Origin: Arbacia lixula
Taxonomy: Eukaryota; Echinodermata; Echinoidea; Arbacioida; Arbaciidae
Direction: 5' to 3'
NCBI GenBank assembly: GCA_963669155.1
Contig: OZ022589.1
Location: 23,249,050 to 23,313,049 of the forward strand
Length of the DNA: 64,000 nt
The notes below the pieces were generated by a model that was not told where the DNA came from, searched no databases, and worked only from the letters and a program-made list of their open reading frames with translations. The position numbers and the translations under genes are program-made. Within the stretch, counting starts at the first letter, position 1. Each line of letters begins with the position of its first letter. Shown here piece by piece: positions 60,565 through 64,000 of the stretch.

Positions 60565-61022
60565 GGCCCATTTACACTGGCCAGTAAAAAAAAAAAAAGC
60601 AATCTGTGGGTGTAAGTTGCTAGACAACTTTCACCAAACAACCAAAATATCACGCTAGAAAAATCACTTTCCGTAGCGTTCTTTTTTTCAAACTTCGCAT
60701 AAAAAATCGAGAAGTTTGCTAGTAAAAATGGTGAGCGTAGAAAAGTCATGATTTTTTGCCACAGATTTGCAGCACTCCCGGCGGGTTGACTTTCTCTGTA
60801 AAATTACACGCGCATTGAACAATGCACAGTATTATGCGCTCCACTTATGACGTCATAATAACCATGCAGTGTGCCGGTCTTCTTTGGATGACTGGTGGAC
60901 ATGTGCTGTACCTATAAAAAAATTGCAATGTTTCAGATCGCGGTTTTTGGGGGCAAGTGTAAATGGTGAGACATAAAATCGCAATTTTAAAAATCAAGAT
61001 CTTAGCAAGTGTAAATGGGGCT
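60565..61022. mobile_element. Family G TIR element
   Basis: GGCCCATTTACACT on the left pairs with GTGTAAATGGGGC on the right, and a second inverted copy of the motif (AAGTGTAAATGG) occurs at 60955. A-rich and GCGATTTT-like inner segments follow both ends. It also contains a perfect CRE palindrome at 60848-60855. Target duplication unclear. Confidence 0.75.
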
Positions 61023-61390
61023 TGTAACTTCTCTTCTATGTTAAAGGTAAGGGGTGGAAGTGGTGATGGTTACGGGCCGTAATCATGGTGGAACCAATCT
61101 GCCGTCATGGTTCCAGATTCTGTTTGATTTCAATGATTTCATCATTTTGAGATGATTTCTTCATGATTTCCTGAAATCAAATAAGAATGGGAACCCTGAT
61201 CATGTCAGAATGGTACTCCATTGATTACAGATCCCGCAGACGTTATCACTTCTGTCCCTTAAAAGGTACCACCGGGCAGAAATTTATCTATTATATCAAA
61301 GATCTATCTCAAATGAACATACAAAACAAGTTTGAGATACTGAATTTATTTCTATATTGCCAGGGAATCATTTTTAATATCACATTTCAA
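61023..61390. other. Unique sequence
   Basis: No gene was recognised. Confidence 0.35.
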
Positions 61391-62775
61391 TACAGCTTAC
61401 TCTCGATACAACGAGCACGGATATAACGAGGTTTCGTTATAACGAGAGAAATCTCTCGGTCCCAAATGTTTCTACATGCAAACCTATGGTGCAACACGTC
61501 GCTTACAACGAGAACGGTTACAACGAGATTTCGTTATAACGAGCTTATTCTGTTGACCCCAAGACAAAGAAAAACATAACAATTGCGTCCCGTTACAACG
61601 AGGAAGGAAAACTCGAGACATGAAAACACCGGCACCGCAAGGAGCCAGACATGCATCTCGTAATACACGGCCACACAACGCAATTGCGTTGTGTGGCCGT
61701 GTATTACAGCATGTGCACAGTTTCTAATACTGTACATCACTCCTTCGCGATCGCACAGCATACGTACATTGAAAGCACATGGCTTCCAAGTCCGATCCCA
61801 TCGCGGCAATCAATGATATACGGCGCGTGCACAGTTTGTGATACATCACTCCTTCGCACAGCGTACCGTACGTACATTGAAAGCACATGGTTTGCAAGTC
61901 CGATCCCATCGCGGCAATCAATGACACGGTGCGTGCTGAATTGGCATGATTGGTTGTGTGTCTGATGAGCAGCGATTGATTGGGTTTCTTGACAAAAACA
62001 AATGTGATCTCGGACGGGTGAAGTATATTTCATGCACTGAAATATGACATTGAAAGGTTTGAAGAGATAATAAAAAATTCTTCTTGAAATTAGAATACCG
62101 CTGGAAATCATCACGATACAAAATGAAATACATGTATGAGCATGCAGGGCAGCGTTAATCTTCAACATGGAACCCCCTCTTACTAACTTGGGAATGACCC
62201 ACAAAGAAAGTGCAGATCATAACGTGTTGCTACGTCGTTGTGCAAAACCAGGCGAGCGAGAAGCTCTTATCTAACTCCACCTTCCCCTCATATCCTGGCC
62301 GTTCAACCCGTTGCTCCGCCTGTTCTCTTGTTTGTCCAAACAATGAAACAACATGTTTTCTTGTCCAGAAGATTACGAGAACAATTGACCTATTAATTTA
62401 CTGCAAAATAACACCCATCGTATCGGGGGGAATGGTCTATAAAATTCATTGAATGCAATTAGTTATTGAAACGTCAAAATGTATCAAGGTAGGATAATGT
62501 GTTGAGCAAAAATAAATCCCCTGTTCAGTTTGAAAGCGCATATCCCTTTTCAGTTTGAAAACGCACCATCCAATCCCCCTTTTTTCAGTTTGATAACGCG
62601 TGTTTCCAAGACGGCTATGGATATGAAAACGTAGTAAAACACGATGAACACACAATCACACATGTTTTCAATGTATTTTATTGTTTTTTTATTCTGTTTG
62701 GATACAACGAGGTTTCGTTATAACGAGGAAAAAGCCCTGGTCCCGACGACCTCGTTATATCGAGAGTAAGCTGTA
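61391..62775. mobile_element. 1.4 kb pogo/Tigger-like non-autonomous element
   Basis: The ends CAGCTTACTCTCGATACAAC (61393) and the inverse of CAGCTTACTCTCGATATAAC (ending 62773) are flanked by TA. TATAACGAGG-rich subterminal repeats occur near both ends in direct and inverted form. Both traits suit the pogo/Tigger branch of Tc1/mariner. The interior lacks a transposase. It holds a 48-bp perfect palindrome, a diverged tandem duplication of about 105 bp (61712-61930) and three CAGTTTGAAAACGC-like units near 62525-62600. Confidence 0.85.
61660..61707. repeat. 48-bp perfect palindrome without spacer
   Basis: The left arm 61660-61683 (GTAATACACGGCCACACAAC then GCAA) is followed at once by its exact inverse at 61684-61707. 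No loop bases are present. Confidence 0.95.
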
Positions 62776-63085
62776 CTTCTGTCCGGTAACGATGCCACCT
62801 CACGATACTCTAATCGATTGCAGCCATTTCTTCAGAGTGGGGAGAGCATGAAAATTTCTAGCGCGTGAGCGAAGTGATACTAACTATTGCGATAGATTGC
62901 TATATGGCACGCGTATTGATCTAGTGGACGTGCAAAACAAATAGACGCGGGGAACATTAAGATAGCCGATGTTCCGTGCAATGTATTAATTAATTGCATT
63001 TTTCTCCCATTACAGAAACATATGAGACTCCAAAACAAGATGATTGATATTCAATTCTAGTATCAAAACAACAAAGCATTAGTTT
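62776..63085. other. Unique sequence
   Basis: This is likely intergenic DNA downstream of the minus-strand gene ending at 63256. Confidence 0.35.
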
Positions 63086-63105
63086 TATAATGCCTGGAGG
63101 TTCCC

Positions 63106-63111
63106 TTTAAT
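63106..63111 (-). terminator. ATTAAA polyadenylation signal candidate
   Basis: On the minus strand ATTAAA lies about 145 bp after the stop codon of the terminal exon. It is the second most common vertebrate poly(A) hexamer. No canonical AATAAA is nearer. Confidence 0.4.
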
Positions 63112-63255
63112 TGAAGCATTTTTTTCATGATGACATGTATGTAGTTCCCCATGAACACATGCAAATCTCACTTGTATGACTTTCCTGAATACATTTATAC
63201 ATGTACAAAGAACGATGTAAATGTGGAAGACTTGATTGATGTATCTTGCATCAGC

Positions 63256-63311
63256 TCAGAAGTCGTCAAACAGTTCATCTTCCAGCCCATCCAGGAGCTC
63301 ACTGATGTTTT
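63256..63311 (-). CDS. Terminal coding exon of an unidentified gene
   Basis: On the minus strand a good acceptor (TTTTTTTGTCTTAACAG) is followed by 56 bp that finish a split codon. They then read NISELLDGLEDELFDDF and stop at 63256-63258. The acidic C-terminus ending in Asp-Asp-Phe looks like a real protein tail, and the frame and splice site agree. The family is not recognised and the previous exon was not found to the right, so it probably lies outside the window or is small. The gene would lie in tandem with, and upstream of, ERG. Confidence 0.6.
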
Positions 63312-64000
63312 CTGTTAAGACAAAAAAAGATACAAATATGAAAATGAGTTAAAATATGGCGTTGCGAAAAGGGTACACCGACATGTACATGTATATAATA
63401 ATGTATAACAATGTATGCATGCTATTCTCTTGATGTGTTTATGGTATCCTGATTTAACTGATCTTTTTTTTTTTTTTTTTTTACTTCAGATTACCCTTGA
63501 TAAAAACGGAAAGAAAACAATACAAATGTGAAAATATCAGTAAACATAGATGAAGCTAACAATATTTGCCTTTTTTCCCCTTAAAATCATATTAATCTTT
63601 TTCACAAACTTGACTGGTTGTCCCTGGGTATGATAAAGTGTATCAGCACTGATTGATAGAAACTGAATTGTCACATACGTTTTCTCACACAAAACCAGGT
63701 AGGCAAGTTACTCTCGCACTTCTCTCCAGCAATACTGACAAAAGGAAGCAACTGACGAAAGAGACTTTTTTTGTAAATGAGCAAAATGTGTCTGTCACTT
63801 GCATTGGCATCAGTGCAACATCACATCATGTTAGATTAAATATCTTGCAGCAAGATGAATATTTCTTGTCCAGATTTTGGCCAAATGTAGGGAATGCTTG
63901 GTACAATCTAAGAATACCAATAACCCAGATTTGAGTGATTTATCACTTGCTTCCTTTTGTCAGAGTAGTACAGTACTGTACCTCTTATTACTATTTTAGA
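63312..64000 (-). other. Presumed last intron of the unidentified gene
   Basis: AT-rich with a T run at 63465-63482. The open frame at 63653-63934 (plus strand) has no recognisable domain. Confidence 0.4.

Noticed and set aside
63653-63934. 93-codon plus-strand open frame as a gene
   Set aside because: No recognisable domain, and it is opposite in strand to the only supported exon nearby. It could be an old transposon remnant but I cannot support it.

Overview
This is animal nuclear DNA, probably from a marine invertebrate. It has large introns, very few exons, many short terminal-inverted-repeat (TIR) elements, a tRNA-derived SINE, long CT/GA/GAT tracts and very frequent TACATGTA-type words. 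I lean towards an echinoderm or another invertebrate deuterostome, mainly from the style of the repeats. A lophotrochozoan cannot be excluded.

Two host genes can be supported, both on the minus strand. (1) The first two coding exons of an ERG-type (Kv11/KCNH) voltage-gated potassium channel lie at 51124-51199 and 48652-48882. They encode the PAS cap and most of the PAS domain. Their coding lengths (76 and 231 bp) and the phase-1 intron between them match the vertebrate ERG genes as I remember them. No later exon could be recognised, so most or all of 1-48651 is probably intron 2 or beyond. (2) The terminal coding exon of an unidentified gene lies at 63256-63311, ending in an acidic tail, with an ATTAAA signal downstream. 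The 12 kb between the two genes holds the presumed ERG promoter region and many repeats.

The third protein-coding unit belongs to a transposon. It is a 5.2 kb DNA element (20153-25380) with TIRs of about 340-350 bp and a 3-bp AAA target duplication. It carries a frameshifted gene of a family abundant in invertebrate genomes, with an XPG/PIN-like acidic motif and a C-terminal cluster of nine cysteines; Academ is the best superfamily guess. It sits inside, and splits, a copy of a 230-bp hairpin MITE that occurs seven times in the window.

The rest is a dense record of repeats. There are at least nine TIR families: hairpin A with TA duplications, B of about 220 bp, C of about 720 bp with 7-bp duplications, and several single elements including a pogo-like 1.4 kb one. 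There is also a retroposed 3' end with a poly(A) tail and a 15-bp duplication. Tandem arrays include a 62-copy 29-bp satellite (17941-19751), several 16-145 bp minisatellites, and CT tracts that repeatedly sit inside longer tandem units. Between these are low-repeat blocks that may be cis-regulatory, but conservation cannot be tested here. Nearly all other open frames are artefacts of tandem repeats or chance.
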